Shown one piece after another: positions 6,320-12,974 of a stretch of DNA of 14,843 nt. The notes below the pieces were generated by a model that ran no database searches, was not told the origin of the DNA, and worked only from the letters and a program-made list of their open reading frames with translations. The DNA lies in the NCBI RefSeq assembly GCF_002483305.1, contig NZ_DLHQ01000045.1, positions 60,011 to 74,853 on the forward strand, given 5' to 3'. The stretch is from Brevundimonas sp. UBA7664. Lineage in GTDB: Bacteria > Pseudomonadota > Alphaproteobacteria > Caulobacterales > Caulobacteraceae. Each line of letters begins with the position of its first letter. Position 1 is the first letter of the stretch. Both the position numbers and the translations under genes were made by a program.

Positions 6320-6778
6320 ATGACCGCCCCTGATATGAACGCGCCGATCCGGAAAATTGCTGTCGTGATGTCCGCAATCGCCATGGGCGGCGGTCTGACG
6401 GCCTGCGCGGCGGCGTTTGACCCGGTGACAGACACCGCTTCGCCGGTGGCGCCGCGGGTCCAGGCCCTGGTTGACGCCAATCGCCGGTACCCGGACTGGG
6501 CCGATTTCCCGCGGTCGACCGAACCCCTGCCCGAACCGGGCGCGATCGCGGCCGAGGTCAGTACGCTGCGGGTCACCGGCGGGGCTCTGGCCGGCGAGGT
6601 CTCGCGCATCGACTGGCAGATCACGGACGCGCCGGCTGATTTCGCGGCGGGGGTGCAGGCCCGGATCGATTCCGTACCCGTCGCCCCGGTGACGGCGGAA
6701 ACCCTGGCCGAGATCGAAGACTTCGTGCGGCGCACGCGCGAGCGGGGCCGGGCCCCGCCGCCGGTGGATCGCCGCTGA
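6320..6778 (+). CDS. Predicted lipoprotein of unknown function, divergent from phaC
   Basis: I do not recognise this protein. It is 152 residues from ATG 6320, or 147 from the in-frame ATG at 6335, which makes a better signal sequence. The N-terminus IRKIAVVMSAIAMGGGLTAC is a charged end, a hydrophobic core and a lipobox, with the lipidated cysteine at residue 29 (24 from the second start). The mature part contains a DANRRYPDWADFPR segment, a PLPEPG turn, a short mixed region, and a C-terminal helix rich in Arg and Glu ending APPPVDRR. No clear Shine-Dalgarno is present. Only 72 bases separate it from the divergent phaC start, so the two promoters probably share that space. It is likely anchored in the inner or outer membrane; its role is unknown. 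Confidence 0.7.
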   Translation: MTAPDMNAPIRKIAVVMSAIAMGGGLTACAAAFDPVTDTASPVAPRVQALVDANRRYPDWADFPRSTEPLPEPGAIAAEVSTLRVTGGALAGEVSRIDWQITDAPADFAAGVQARIDSVPVAPVTAETLAEIEDFVRRTRERGRAPPPVDRR

Positions 6779-6840
6779 ACCCCATCCAACGCTCGCCCGG
6801 ACGGCAGAATCCGGGGACCATCGTCTCAGGAGACCCACGC

Positions 6841-7797
6841 ATGGCCAAACCGGCCCCCTACGCCTCGACCCTCGCTGCAGACGCCGCACGGGTGACCGAA
6901 CTGGCCGCCATCGCCAGCTATGCCGGCATCGGCCGTGGCGACGAGAAGGCGGCGGACCAGCTGGCCGTCGACGCCATGCGCACGGCCCTGAACGCGCTCG
7001 ATATCGACGGCAAGATCGTCATCGGCGAGGGCGAGCGCGACGAGGCGCCGATGCTCTACATCGGCGAGAAGGTCGGCACCGGCAAAGGTCCGGCCATCGA
7101 CATCGCGCTCGATCCGCTGGAAGGCACGACCCTGACGGCCAAGGCCATGGCCAATGCGCTGTGCGTGCTGTCGATGTCGCCGGGCGGCGGCATGCTGCAC
7201 GCGCCCGACACCTATATGGACAAGATCGCCATCGGGCCCGGCTTCGCGCCCGGCACCGTCGATCTGGACATGACGCCCCAGGACAATGTCCGCTCGCTGG
7301 CCTCGGCCAAGGGGGTAAACCCCTCCGAGATCACCGTTTGCGTCATGGACCGGCCGCGCCACGCGGACCTGATCGCCGCCCTGCGCGAGGTCGGGGCCAA
7401 GGTGGTGCTGATCACCGACGGCGACGTGGCGGGGGTGATCCATACGGCCGAACCGGAGACGGGCATCGACCTGTATCTGGGGTCGGGCGGGGCGCCGGAG
7501 GGCGTGCTGGCGGCCAGCGCGCTGAAATGCGTCGGCGGCCATTTCCAGGGGCGGCTGATTTTCCGCAACGACGACGAGCGGGCGCGCGCGGCCAAGACGG
7601 GCGTGACCGATCTGGACCGAAAGTATGACCTGCACGAACTGGTGTCGAAGGACGCCATCTTCGCCGCCACGGGCGTAACCAAGGGCGCCATGCTGGACGG
7701 GGTCAAGGTCGCCGACGGCTTCGTCTCGACCCATACGCTGGTGATGGATTCCTCGACCCGGACGGTCCAGCGCATCCGCACGATCCGGCCGCTCTGA
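6841..7797 (+). CDS. glpX: Class II fructose-1,6-bisphosphatase
   Basis: GlpX hydrolyses fructose-1,6-bisphosphate to fructose-6-phosphate in gluconeogenesis, using divalent metal. The 318-residue length is normal. The metal and substrate motifs are present: GRGDEKAAD at 31-39, GEGERDEAPML at 62-72, DPLEGTT at 91-97, ITDGD at 191-195 and GSGGAPEG at 214-221 with Glu220. In some bacteria the same family also cleaves sedoheptulose-1,7-bisphosphate; the sequence cannot tell which is preferred. ATG 6841 has AGGAG at 6828-6832, eight bases upstream. Its stop overlaps the recJ start by one base, so the two are co-translated. A glpX-recJ pairing, often with homoserine dehydrogenase upstream, is familiar in alphaproteobacteria; that third gene is not next to it here. 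Confidence 0.96.
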   Translation: MAKPAPYASTLAADAARVTELAAIASYAGIGRGDEKAADQLAVDAMRTALNALDIDGKIVIGEGERDEAPMLYIGEKVGTGKGPAIDIALDPLEGTTLTAKAMANALCVLSMSPGGGMLHAPDTYMDKIAIGPGFAPGTVDLDMTPQDNVRSLASAKGVNPSEITVCVMDRPRHADLIAALREVGAKVVLITDGDVAGVIHTAEPETGIDLYLGSGGAPEGVLAASALKCVGGHFQGRLIFRNDDERARAAKTGVTDLDRKYDLHELVSKDAIFAATGVTKGAMLDGVKVADGFVSTHTLVMDSSTRTVQRIRTIRPL

Positions 7798-9611
7798 TGG
7801 CGGACGGGAGCGCAGGCTCGGGATTTGGGCCGGCGTTTCTGGGCGTCTCCCGCTCCCTGTCGGGCCGCGAATGGCGGCAGCGGCCCGCCGAGGCCGGGCT
7901 GATCCGGGCGCATATGCAGACGCTCAACCTCGAGGAGCCGCTGGCGCGGGCGCTGGCGGCGCGGGGCGTGCGGGCCGATCAGGGCGCGGACTTCCTGACC
8001 CCGACGCTGAAGGCCCTGTTCCCCGATCCGTCCAGCTTCATGGACATGGACGCGGCGGCCGAGGCCATCCTCGACGCCCTGCAGGCCAGGGCCTCGATCC
8101 ACGTCTTCGCCGACTATGACGTCGACGGGGCCTCCAGCGCCGCCCTGCTGGTGCGCTGGTTCCGGGCCCTGGGCGCCGAGCTGCCGATCTATGTGCCGGA
8201 CCGGGTCACCGAGGGCTATGGGCCCAGCGCGCGAGCGTTCGACACGCTGAAGGCCTCGGGCGCCGATCTGGTCATCACCGTCGACTGCGGCGCGGCGGCC
8301 AATGAGGCGGTGGCCCATGCGGCGGCGATCGGGCTGAAGGTCGTGGTCATCGACCATCACATGATGCGCGAGCATCCGCCGGTCTGCGCCGCCGTGGTTA
8401 ATCCGAACCGGCCGGGCTGCAACTCGGGGCAGGGGAATCTCGCCGCAGCGGGGGTGGTGTTCGTGCTGCTGGCGGCGCTGAACCGCGAGGCGCGGCGGCG
8501 CGGGATGTTCGCCGACGTCAAGGAGCCTGACATCCGCCAGTGGCTGGATCTGGCGGCCATGGGGGCGATCTGCGACGTCACCGGCCTGACCGGCTTCAAC
8601 CGCGCCCTGACCAGCCTGGGCCTGCGGGTCATGTCGGACTGGGGCAATCCGGGGCTGCGGGCCCTGCTGGCGGCGGCGGGGGCTGAGCCGGGGCCGGCCA
8701 AGTCGAATCACGCGGGCTTCATCCTCGGGCCGCGGATCAACGCCGGCGGGCGGATCGGCAAGTCGGATCTCGGCGCGCGGTTGCTGTCGACCGACGACCC
8801 GGCGGAGGCGGCGGCGCTGGCGCAGGAGCTGGACGCCCTGAACATCGCGCGACGCGAGGTGGAGAAACAGGTCACCGATCAGGCCACGCGGATGGTCGAG
8901 GCAACCGGCGCTCATGCCGACGGCTCGGCTGTGGTGGTGATCGCGGGCGACGAATGGCACCCCGGCGTGGTCGGCATCGTCGCCGGCCGCCTGCGCGAAC
9001 GCTGGCGCAAGCCGGTGGTGGTGATCGGCGTCGATGCGGTGAACAGTCTCGGCAAGGGCTCGGGCCGGTCACAGCCGGGCATGAACCTGGGCAGGGCCGT
9101 GCAGGCGGCATGGGAGACGGGCGTGTTGATCGCCGGGGGCGGCCACGCCATGGCGGCCGGGCTGACGGTTCGGGCCGACGACATCGACCGGCTGCGCGAC
9201 TTTCTGAATGAACGGATGGCCGGCGAGCAGGCGGCGGCGGACGCCCTGGACCATGTCGAGATCGACGCCCTGATCGACCCGGGCGCGGCGACCCGGGCCC
9301 TGTTCGAACAGTTCGAGCAACTGGCGCCGTTCGGGCCGGCCAATCCCGAGCCGCTGTTCGCGCTGGAGCATGTCCAGGCGCGCGACGCCGTGGCCATGAA
9401 CGGCGGCCATGTGCGGTGCCGGCTGGTCGGGGCCGACGGGGCCTCGGTCAAGGCCATCGCCTGGCGTTGCGCCGACCTGCCCGGCGGGCAGTCGCTGCTG
9501 TCCGGGCAGGGCGGGCTGAGCGTGGTCGGGCGGCTGAAGGCGGACGACTGGAACGGCCGCAAGGGCGTGCAATTCGAGATCGAGGACGTGGCCGATCCAC
9601 GGATGGCGTAA
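7797..9611 (+). CDS. recJ: Single-stranded-DNA-specific exonuclease RecJ
   Basis: RecJ degrades single-stranded DNA 5' to 3' in recombinational repair (RecF pathway), mismatch repair and rescue of stalled forks. The 604-residue protein has the DHH phosphoesterase core: FADYDVDG (105-111, metal-binding Asp106, Asp108, Asp110), TVDCG (161-165), IDHHM (185-189) and GAICDVTGL (257-264, Asp260). GPRINAGGRIG lies at 311-321. The DHHA1 RNA/DNA-binding domain carries GGGHAMAAG at 447-455, and a C-terminal OB-like domain follows from about residue 480. The conserved-looking FLGVSRSLSGREW at 14-26 supports the long N-terminus. ATG 7797 shares one base with the glpX stop (TGATG), implying coupling. Nothing is missing. 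Confidence 0.96.
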   Translation: MADGSAGSGFGPAFLGVSRSLSGREWRQRPAEAGLIRAHMQTLNLEEPLARALAARGVRADQGADFLTPTLKALFPDPSSFMDMDAAAEAILDALQARASIHVFADYDVDGASSAALLVRWFRALGAELPIYVPDRVTEGYGPSARAFDTLKASGADLVITVDCGAAANEAVAHAAAIGLKVVVIDHHMMREHPPVCAAVVNPNRPGCNSGQGNLAAAGVVFVLLAALNREARRRGMFADVKEPDIRQWLDLAAMGAICDVTGLTGFNRALTSLGLRVMSDWGNPGLRALLAAAGAEPGPAKSNHAGFILGPRINAGGRIGKSDLGARLLSTDDPAEAAALAQELDALNIARREVEKQVTDQATRMVEATGAHADGSAVVVIAGDEWHPGVVGIVAGRLRERWRKPVVVIGVDAVNSLGKGSGRSQPGMNLGRAVQAAWETGVLIAGGGHAMAAGLTVRADDIDRLRDFLNERMAGEQAAADALDHVEIDALIDPGAATRALFEQFEQLAPFGPANPEPLFALEHVQARDAVAMNGGHVRCRLVGADGASVKAIAWRCADLPGGQSLLSGQGGLSVVGRLKADDWNGRKGVQFEIEDVADPRMA

Positions 9612-9650
9612 AGCCCCGGCATCCCGACGGGAAAATGGGGCGGACAAGGG

Positions 9651-9679
9651 TTGCACCGTCCGGAATCGGCGGCTATATC
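9651..9679 (+). promoter_or_regulatory. Promoter of tRNA-Glu
   Basis: TTGCAC (9651-9656) and TATATC (9674-9679) are separated by exactly 17 bases, the best promoter match in the window. Predicted transcription start is about 9686, so the tRNA leader would be only some 12 bases and would begin right at the arm that pairs with the trailer. Confidence 0.7.
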
Positions 9680-9697
9680 GCCCGCTCTCCGCGCAGC

Positions 9698-9772
9698 GGT
9701 CCCTTCGTCTATCGGTTAGGACGTCAGGTTTTCAACCTGAAAAGAGGGGTTCGACTCCCCTAGGGACTGCCA
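9698..9772 (+). tRNA. tRNA-Glu(TTC)
   Basis: A 75-base cloverleaf including an encoded CCA (9770-9772). The acceptor stem GGTCCCT pairs with AGGGACT (one terminal G-T wobble), the discriminator base is G, the anticodon stem TCAGG/CCTGA closes the loop TTTTCAA with anticodon TTC at 9731-9733, and the T arm is GAGGG-GTTCGAC-CCCCT type. It reads GAA and GAG glutamate codons. The leader (9687-9694) and trailer (9773-9780) are perfectly complementary. Confidence 0.97.
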
Positions 9773-9876
9773 GCGCGGAGCTTCCCTTTTTCGCTATCAG
9801 ACGTCGCGACGCCGGACCCTTCGTGGTTTGGTGCGTTTGAAGGACGCGTCCGACGCGCGGACGGGGAGGCGCCCGG

Positions 9877-10317
9877 TTGATCAGCATGTCCGAAGACCCG
9901 TCCCGGGCGCCGTCGCGCGATCCGTCGGCGGTTGAGCGTCCCGAGACCATTCTGATGGTCGAGGACAATCCGGATGTCCGGGTCATGGGCGAGACCCTGC
10001 TGGTTGACGCGGGTTTCGTGGTCCATACGGCCGCCGACGCCGGCGAAGCCCTCGATCAGCTCCGGGCCGGCCTCGGGTTCGACCTGCTGTTCACCGACAT
10101 CGTCATGCCGGGCGACCTCGACGGGATCGGCCTCGCCGCCGAGGTCGGACGCCTCAGGCCGGGGACGCCGGTGCTGTTGACCACAGGCTGGGCCGACCGG
10201 GTCCGGGACCAGGCGGATCAGCGTCCCGACCTGGAAATGATCGCCAAGCCATACCGGCAGGTCGACCTCGTCCGGAAGATTCGCCGGCTGCTGGACCGTG
10301 GCCCCGCGGGCCCCTGA
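9877..10317 (+). CDS. Single-domain (CheY-like) response regulator
   Basis: This is a stand-alone receiver domain without an output domain, expected to act by protein contact in a phosphorelay. From the TTG start it is 146 residues. The receiver spans about 24-141: acidic pair Glu29-Asp30 in MVEDNPD, phospho-acceptor Asp74 in LFTDIVMPG, the switch Thr103 in LLTTGW, and Lys124 in AKPYR. All catalytic residues are present. The GG-D inserted after VMPG (VMPGDLDGIGL) is common in receivers paired with hybrid histidine kinases in alphaproteobacteria. The start is uncertain: TTG 9877 lies seven bases after GGGGAGG (9863-9869), while ATG 9886 is sixteen away, so the spacing favours TTG. No kinase is adjacent, so its partner is unknown. 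Confidence 0.9.
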   Translation: MISMSEDPSRAPSRDPSAVERPETILMVEDNPDVRVMGETLLVDAGFVVHTAADAGEALDQLRAGLGFDLLFTDIVMPGDLDGIGLAAEVGRLRPGTPVLLTTGWADRVRDQADQRPDLEMIAKPYRQVDLVRKIRRLLDRGPAGP

Positions 10318-10326
10318 GCAGATTCA

Positions 10327-10360
10327 TTTCGCTTTTGGAGCGAAACCGGCGTTTTTCGCT
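10327..10360 (+). promoter_or_regulatory. Alternating complement set between response regulator and cold-shock gene
   Basis: tttcgct (10327-10333), its complement agcgaaa (10339-10345) and tttcgct again (10354-10360) allow two mutually exclusive hairpins with loops of 5 and 8 bases. The first is followed six bases later by a run of five T (10352-10356), so it could be a weak terminator for the response regulator. Whether the cold-shock transcript includes it is unknown. Confidence 0.4.
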
Positions 10361-10396
10361 TTTCCGGGGTTCACAGAACCGTGTTAAACAAGCGCC

Positions 10397-10416
10397 GCCC
10401 GTACTGACTGACGGGC
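10397..10416 (+). promoter_or_regulatory. Hairpin directly before the cold-shock ribosome-binding site
   Basis: Arms gcccgt (10397-10402) and acgggc (10411-10416) with an eight-base loop made of an actg repeat. It ends one base before the AGGGGGAAGG ribosome-binding site (10418-10427 region) of a cold-shock gene. A temperature-sensitive or protein-bound leader is plausible but unproven. Confidence 0.4.
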
Positions 10417-10428
10417 AGGGGGAAGGCT

Positions 10429-10998
10429 GTGTCGGACTACGAGGGCGTTGAGACAGTCGCGACGGTTCGCATCGCGGGCCGGGTGAAATGGTTCGATCCC
10501 GGCAAGGGGTACGGATTCGTCGTGCCGGATGACCCCACCCTGACCGACATGAAGGACGTGCTGCTGCACATCTCCAGCCTGCGCGACGCCGGGCGGGATG
10601 CGGCGGCCGAGGGCGCGCCGATCAGCTGTGAGTGCGCCCGCCGGCCCAAGGGCTGGCAGGTGACCGAGGTTCATGACCTCGGCGAGGGCGACCCCGAACT
10701 GGTCGCCGCGCCCCGGCGCACCGGCTATGAAGGCCTGCGGCAGACCGCGCGATCCGCGGAGGATGCGGACGGCCTGGTTTCGGGCGCGCCGATGGAGCTC
10801 GCGGTCGTAAAATGGTTCAATCGCACCAAGGGCTACGGATTCGTGGTGCGCGACGGCGAAGCGGGCGATATCTTCGTCCATGTCGAGACGTTGCGCCGCT
10901 GCGGGCTGGATGACCTGCTGCCCGGCGAGACGGTCTCGGTGCGATTCGCCGAGGGCCCCAAGGGTCTGGTGGTCGCGGAAATCAGACCGGGCGGATGA
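10429..10998 (+). CDS. Cold-shock protein with two cold-shock domains
   Basis: CSD proteins bind single-stranded RNA or DNA and act as RNA chaperones. This 189-residue protein has two complete domains: about 15-83 and 122-187. Each has the RNP1 motif, VKWFDPGKGYGFVV at 19-32 and VKWFNRTKGYGFVV at 127-140, and an RNP2-like motif, VLLHIS at 44-49 and IFVHVE at 148-153. An acidic, variable linker of about 40 residues joins them. Domain 1 has an insertion (PDDPTLTDMKD) between the RNP motifs. Double-CSD proteins are known in Caulobacter (CspC/CspD), where some are stationary-phase rather than cold induced; which this one matches cannot be told. The start is GTG 10429 with a strong purine-rich site upstream. 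The DUF192 lipoprotein gene follows after 30 bases. Confidence 0.93.
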   Translation: MSDYEGVETVATVRIAGRVKWFDPGKGYGFVVPDDPTLTDMKDVLLHISSLRDAGRDAAAEGAPISCECARRPKGWQVTEVHDLGEGDPELVAAPRRTGYEGLRQTARSAEDADGLVSGAPMELAVVKWFNRTKGYGFVVRDGEAGDIFVHVETLRRCGLDDLLPGETVSVRFAEGPKGLVVAEIRPGG

Positions 10999-11028
10999 AC
11001 CATCCGTCCCCGTGAGGATGGACAGGCA

Positions 11029-11502
11029 ATGATGAACCGTCGTGGACTTCTGGGCGCCCTGTCCGGCCTGGTGCTGCTGGCCGCCTGCGCCGGGGCCGGC
11101 GCGCCGCGCGACGCCAAGGGCGATCCGCTTGAGCCGCTGACCGTCACCACCGCGAGCGGCGAACACCGCTTCATGGTCGAGATCGCCGATGACGACGCCG
11201 AGCGCCAGCGCGGCATGATGGAGCGCGAGCCCCTCGCCGACGACCGCGGCATGCTCTTCCAGTTCCCCGACGTCGCCGAGCGCGGCTTCTGGATGCGCAA
11301 CACGCCCAACTCGCTGGACATCATCTATATCGACCCGAACGGGCGGATCGTCTCGATCGCCAAGAATGCGACGCCCCTGTCCGACGCCATCATCCCGTCG
11401 AACGGGCCCGCCAGCGGCGTGCTGGAGCTGCGCGCCGGCCGCGCCGACGAGATCGGGGCCCGGCCCGGCGACAAGGTCAGCCACCCCTTCTTCGCCGAAT
11501 AG
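11029..11502 (+). CDS. DUF192 (UPF0127) family lipoprotein
   Basis: DUF192 proteins are small, widespread and mostly uncharacterised; no reaction is assigned. This one is 157 residues from ATG 11029 (a second ATG follows directly at 11032). The N-terminus NRRGLLGALSGLVLLAAC is a signal peptide with lipobox LAAC and lipidated Cys20, so the protein is anchored on the periplasmic side of a membrane. The domain spans about 36-154 and shows the family hallmarks: an E-x-A-x-x-x-x-x-RGMMER region near 57-65, GMLFQFP near 74-80, FWMRNTPNSLDIIYID near 87-102, and a C-terminal VLELRAGRADE. GAGGA at 11014-11018 is its ribosome-binding site. It follows the cold-shock gene by 30 bases on the same strand, probably as an operon, an arrangement I recall in related genomes. 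Confidence 0.92.
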   Translation: MMNRRGLLGALSGLVLLAACAGAGAPRDAKGDPLEPLTVTTASGEHRFMVEIADDDAERQRGMMEREPLADDRGMLFQFPDVAERGFWMRNTPNSLDIIYIDPNGRIVSIAKNATPLSDAIIPSNGPASGVLELRAGRADEIGARPGDKVSHPFFAE

Positions 11503-11514
11503 CGAAACCGCGCG

Positions 11515-11543
11515 TTGCGGCGCGGCGTCGAGTGTGCCAAATC
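11515..11543 (+). promoter_or_regulatory. Possible promoter of tRNA-Pro
   Basis: TTGCGG (11515-11520) and CAAATC (11538-11543) are 17 bases apart and would start transcription about 11550, at the first base of the tRNA. The matches are moderate. The tRNA might instead be read through from the DUF192 gene. Confidence 0.35.
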
Positions 11544-11550
11544 CCGCCGC

Positions 11551-11627
<77 letters not shown>

Positions 11628-11635
11628 ATTGCTTC

Positions 11636-12343
11636 CTAGACCACGGTCCCGAACAACCGGCCGATGCCGGCGGTGGCGGCCATGGCGATGACGCCCCAGA
11701 AGGCGACACGCAGCACGGACCGCGGGACATTGGCCCCGCCGGCCATGGCCCCGAGCGCGCCCAGCCCCATCAGCCCGGCGAGGGCGATGACGCTGACCCA
11801 GACGATCACGGTCTCCAGCGGCGCCAGCAGCACGACGACCAGGGGCGGGGCGGCGCCGAGCGCGAAGGTCGCGGCCGAGGTCAGGGCCGCCTGAACCGGG
11901 CGGGCGGTGCTGAAGTCCGAGATTCCCAGCTCGTCGCGCGCATGGGCGCCCAGGGCGTCCCGGGCCATCAGCTGCTGCGCGACCTGGCGCGACAGGGCCG
12001 GATCGACGCCGCGGGCGGCGTAGATGGCGGCCAGTTCCCGGACCTCGGCCTCGGGATCCGCGGCCAGTTCGGCGGTCTCGCGCGCGAGGTCGGCCTTTTC
12101 CGTGTCGGACTGCGAGCTGACCGAGACATATTCGCCCGCGGCCATCGACATGGCGCCGGCGACGAGGCCGGCGACGCCGGCGATCAGGACTCCGCCGCGC
12201 GACGCCTCGGCCGCGGCCACCCCGACCACCAGACTGGCCGTGGAGACGAGGCCGTCGTTGGCCCCGAGAACGGCCGCGCGCAGCCAGCCGATGCGGGCGA
12301 CGAGGTGACGCTCGGGATGATGATCCATCCGGCTCATGATCAT
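11636..12343 (-). CDS. VIT/CCC1-family divalent metal transporter
   Basis: VIT1/CCC1 proteins export Fe2+ or Mn2+ from the cytosol (into vacuoles in plants and yeast), usually by proton exchange. This 235-residue protein begins MIMSRMDHHPERHL and continues into GWLRAAVLGANDGLVSTASLVVGVAAA (19-45), the family signature with Asp30 in the first membrane helix. A second helix includes AGAMSMAAGEYVSVSSQSDTE (62-82), whose Met and Glu residues line the metal path in characterised members. A hydrophilic helical stretch (about 80-145) follows, shaped like the metal-binding domain, then three more helices (150-170, 172-200, 210-230). Five segments fit the family. The chosen ATG overlaps the cytochrome b561 stop as ATGA (12343-12340), implying coupling; ATG 12337 is an alternative. 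Confidence 0.92.
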   Translation of the reverse strand: MIMSRMDHHPERHLVARIGWLRAAVLGANDGLVSTASLVVGVAAAEASRGGVLIAGVAGLVAGAMSMAAGEYVSVSSQSDTEKADLARETAELAADPEAEVRELAAIYAARGVDPALSRQVAQQLMARDALGAHARDELGISDFSTARPVQAALTSAATFALGAAPPLVVVLLAPLETVIVWVSVIALAGLMGLGALGAMAGGANVPRSVLRVAFWGVIAMAATAGIGRLFGTVV

Positions 12344-12891
12344 CGGCGTCCCAGCATGCGCCGCAATGTCGGGTCGCCCAGGACGTAGTGGTGAAACAGG
12401 GCGGCGGCCGCGTGCAGGCCGATCAGCCAGTAGCCGGCCACGCCGAGGGTTGTGTGCAGCTCTTCGACCTGTTCGGCCAATCCCTCGTTCGGCCCCACGA
12501 GGGGCGGCAAGGCGAGGCCGAAGAAGGGAATGGGGTCGCCCTCGGCGCTGAGGGTCAGCCAGCCGAGCAGCGGCATGGCGATCATCAGGGCGTAGAGGGC
12601 CACATGCCCGACCGCCGCGGGCCAGCGGGTCCAGCCCGGCGAGAGCGACAGCAGCGGCGTCCGCCAGCGCGCCGCCAGCCGGATCCAGACAAGGACGAAC
12701 ACCGAGAGGCCCAGCATGAAATGCCAGGTCTTGAGCCCCTCGCGGATGTCGCTGCCGCGCGGCCAGAATTCGCGCAGCTCGATGCAGGCGTAGACGGCGG
12801 AAAGCAGGAGCAGCATCAGCCAGTGCAGGGCGATCGAGAACCGGCTGAGCCCCGTCGTCCGGTTCCGAACCGCAGTCATCTGAATCGTCAT
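12340..12891 (-). CDS. Cytochrome b561 (YceJ/CybB type)
   Basis: This is a four-helix di-haem b cytochrome of the bacterial inner membrane, a family whose members pass electrons from quinol to various acceptors, including superoxide in E. coli CybB. The 183 residues hold helices at about 18-36, 55-74, 92-114 and 148-170. The candidate haem ligands are His23 (ALHWLM), His57 (TWHFMLG), His146 (ELHTTLG) and His160 (GLHAAAALFHHY). The fold and length are typical. ATG 12891 is weakly supported by an AGG nine bases upstream; ATG at residue 5 is possible. The VIT-family transporter starts inside its stop codon, so the two proteins are probably made together. A role in delivering electrons for iron redox change is an attractive inference only. 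Confidence 0.93.
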   Translation of the reverse strand: MTIQMTAVRNRTTGLSRFSIALHWLMLLLLSAVYACIELREFWPRGSDIREGLKTWHFMLGLSVFVLVWIRLAARWRTPLLSLSPGWTRWPAAVGHVALYALMIAMPLLGWLTLSAEGDPIPFFGLALPPLVGPNEGLAEQVEELHTTLGVAGYWLIGLHAAAALFHHYVLGDPTLRRMLGRR

Positions 12892-12974
12892 CGGCGCGTT
12901 CCTGGAGAGGGTGATTGGTCAGCATGGCGCGTCGCCGGCCGGCCGGCCTTGATCTGGCGCAACCGGGCCGCCGG

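Noticed and set aside
4379..6778. A 799-codon open frame on the plus strand covering most of phaC
   Set aside because: Its phaC-overlapping part is an antisense shadow created by GC-rich codon bias, with glycine- and valine-rich low-complexity translation and no motif. Only the end from 6320 is a real gene, the lipoprotein.
9773..9800. Intrinsic terminator after tRNA-Glu
   Set aside because: There is a TTTTT run, but the only stem in front is the leader/trailer helix spanning the whole tRNA; no ordinary local hairpin precedes it.
9698..10317. Integrated element at tRNA-Glu
   Set aside because: No duplicated tRNA 3' end, integrase or foreign composition follows; the neighbouring response regulator looks native.
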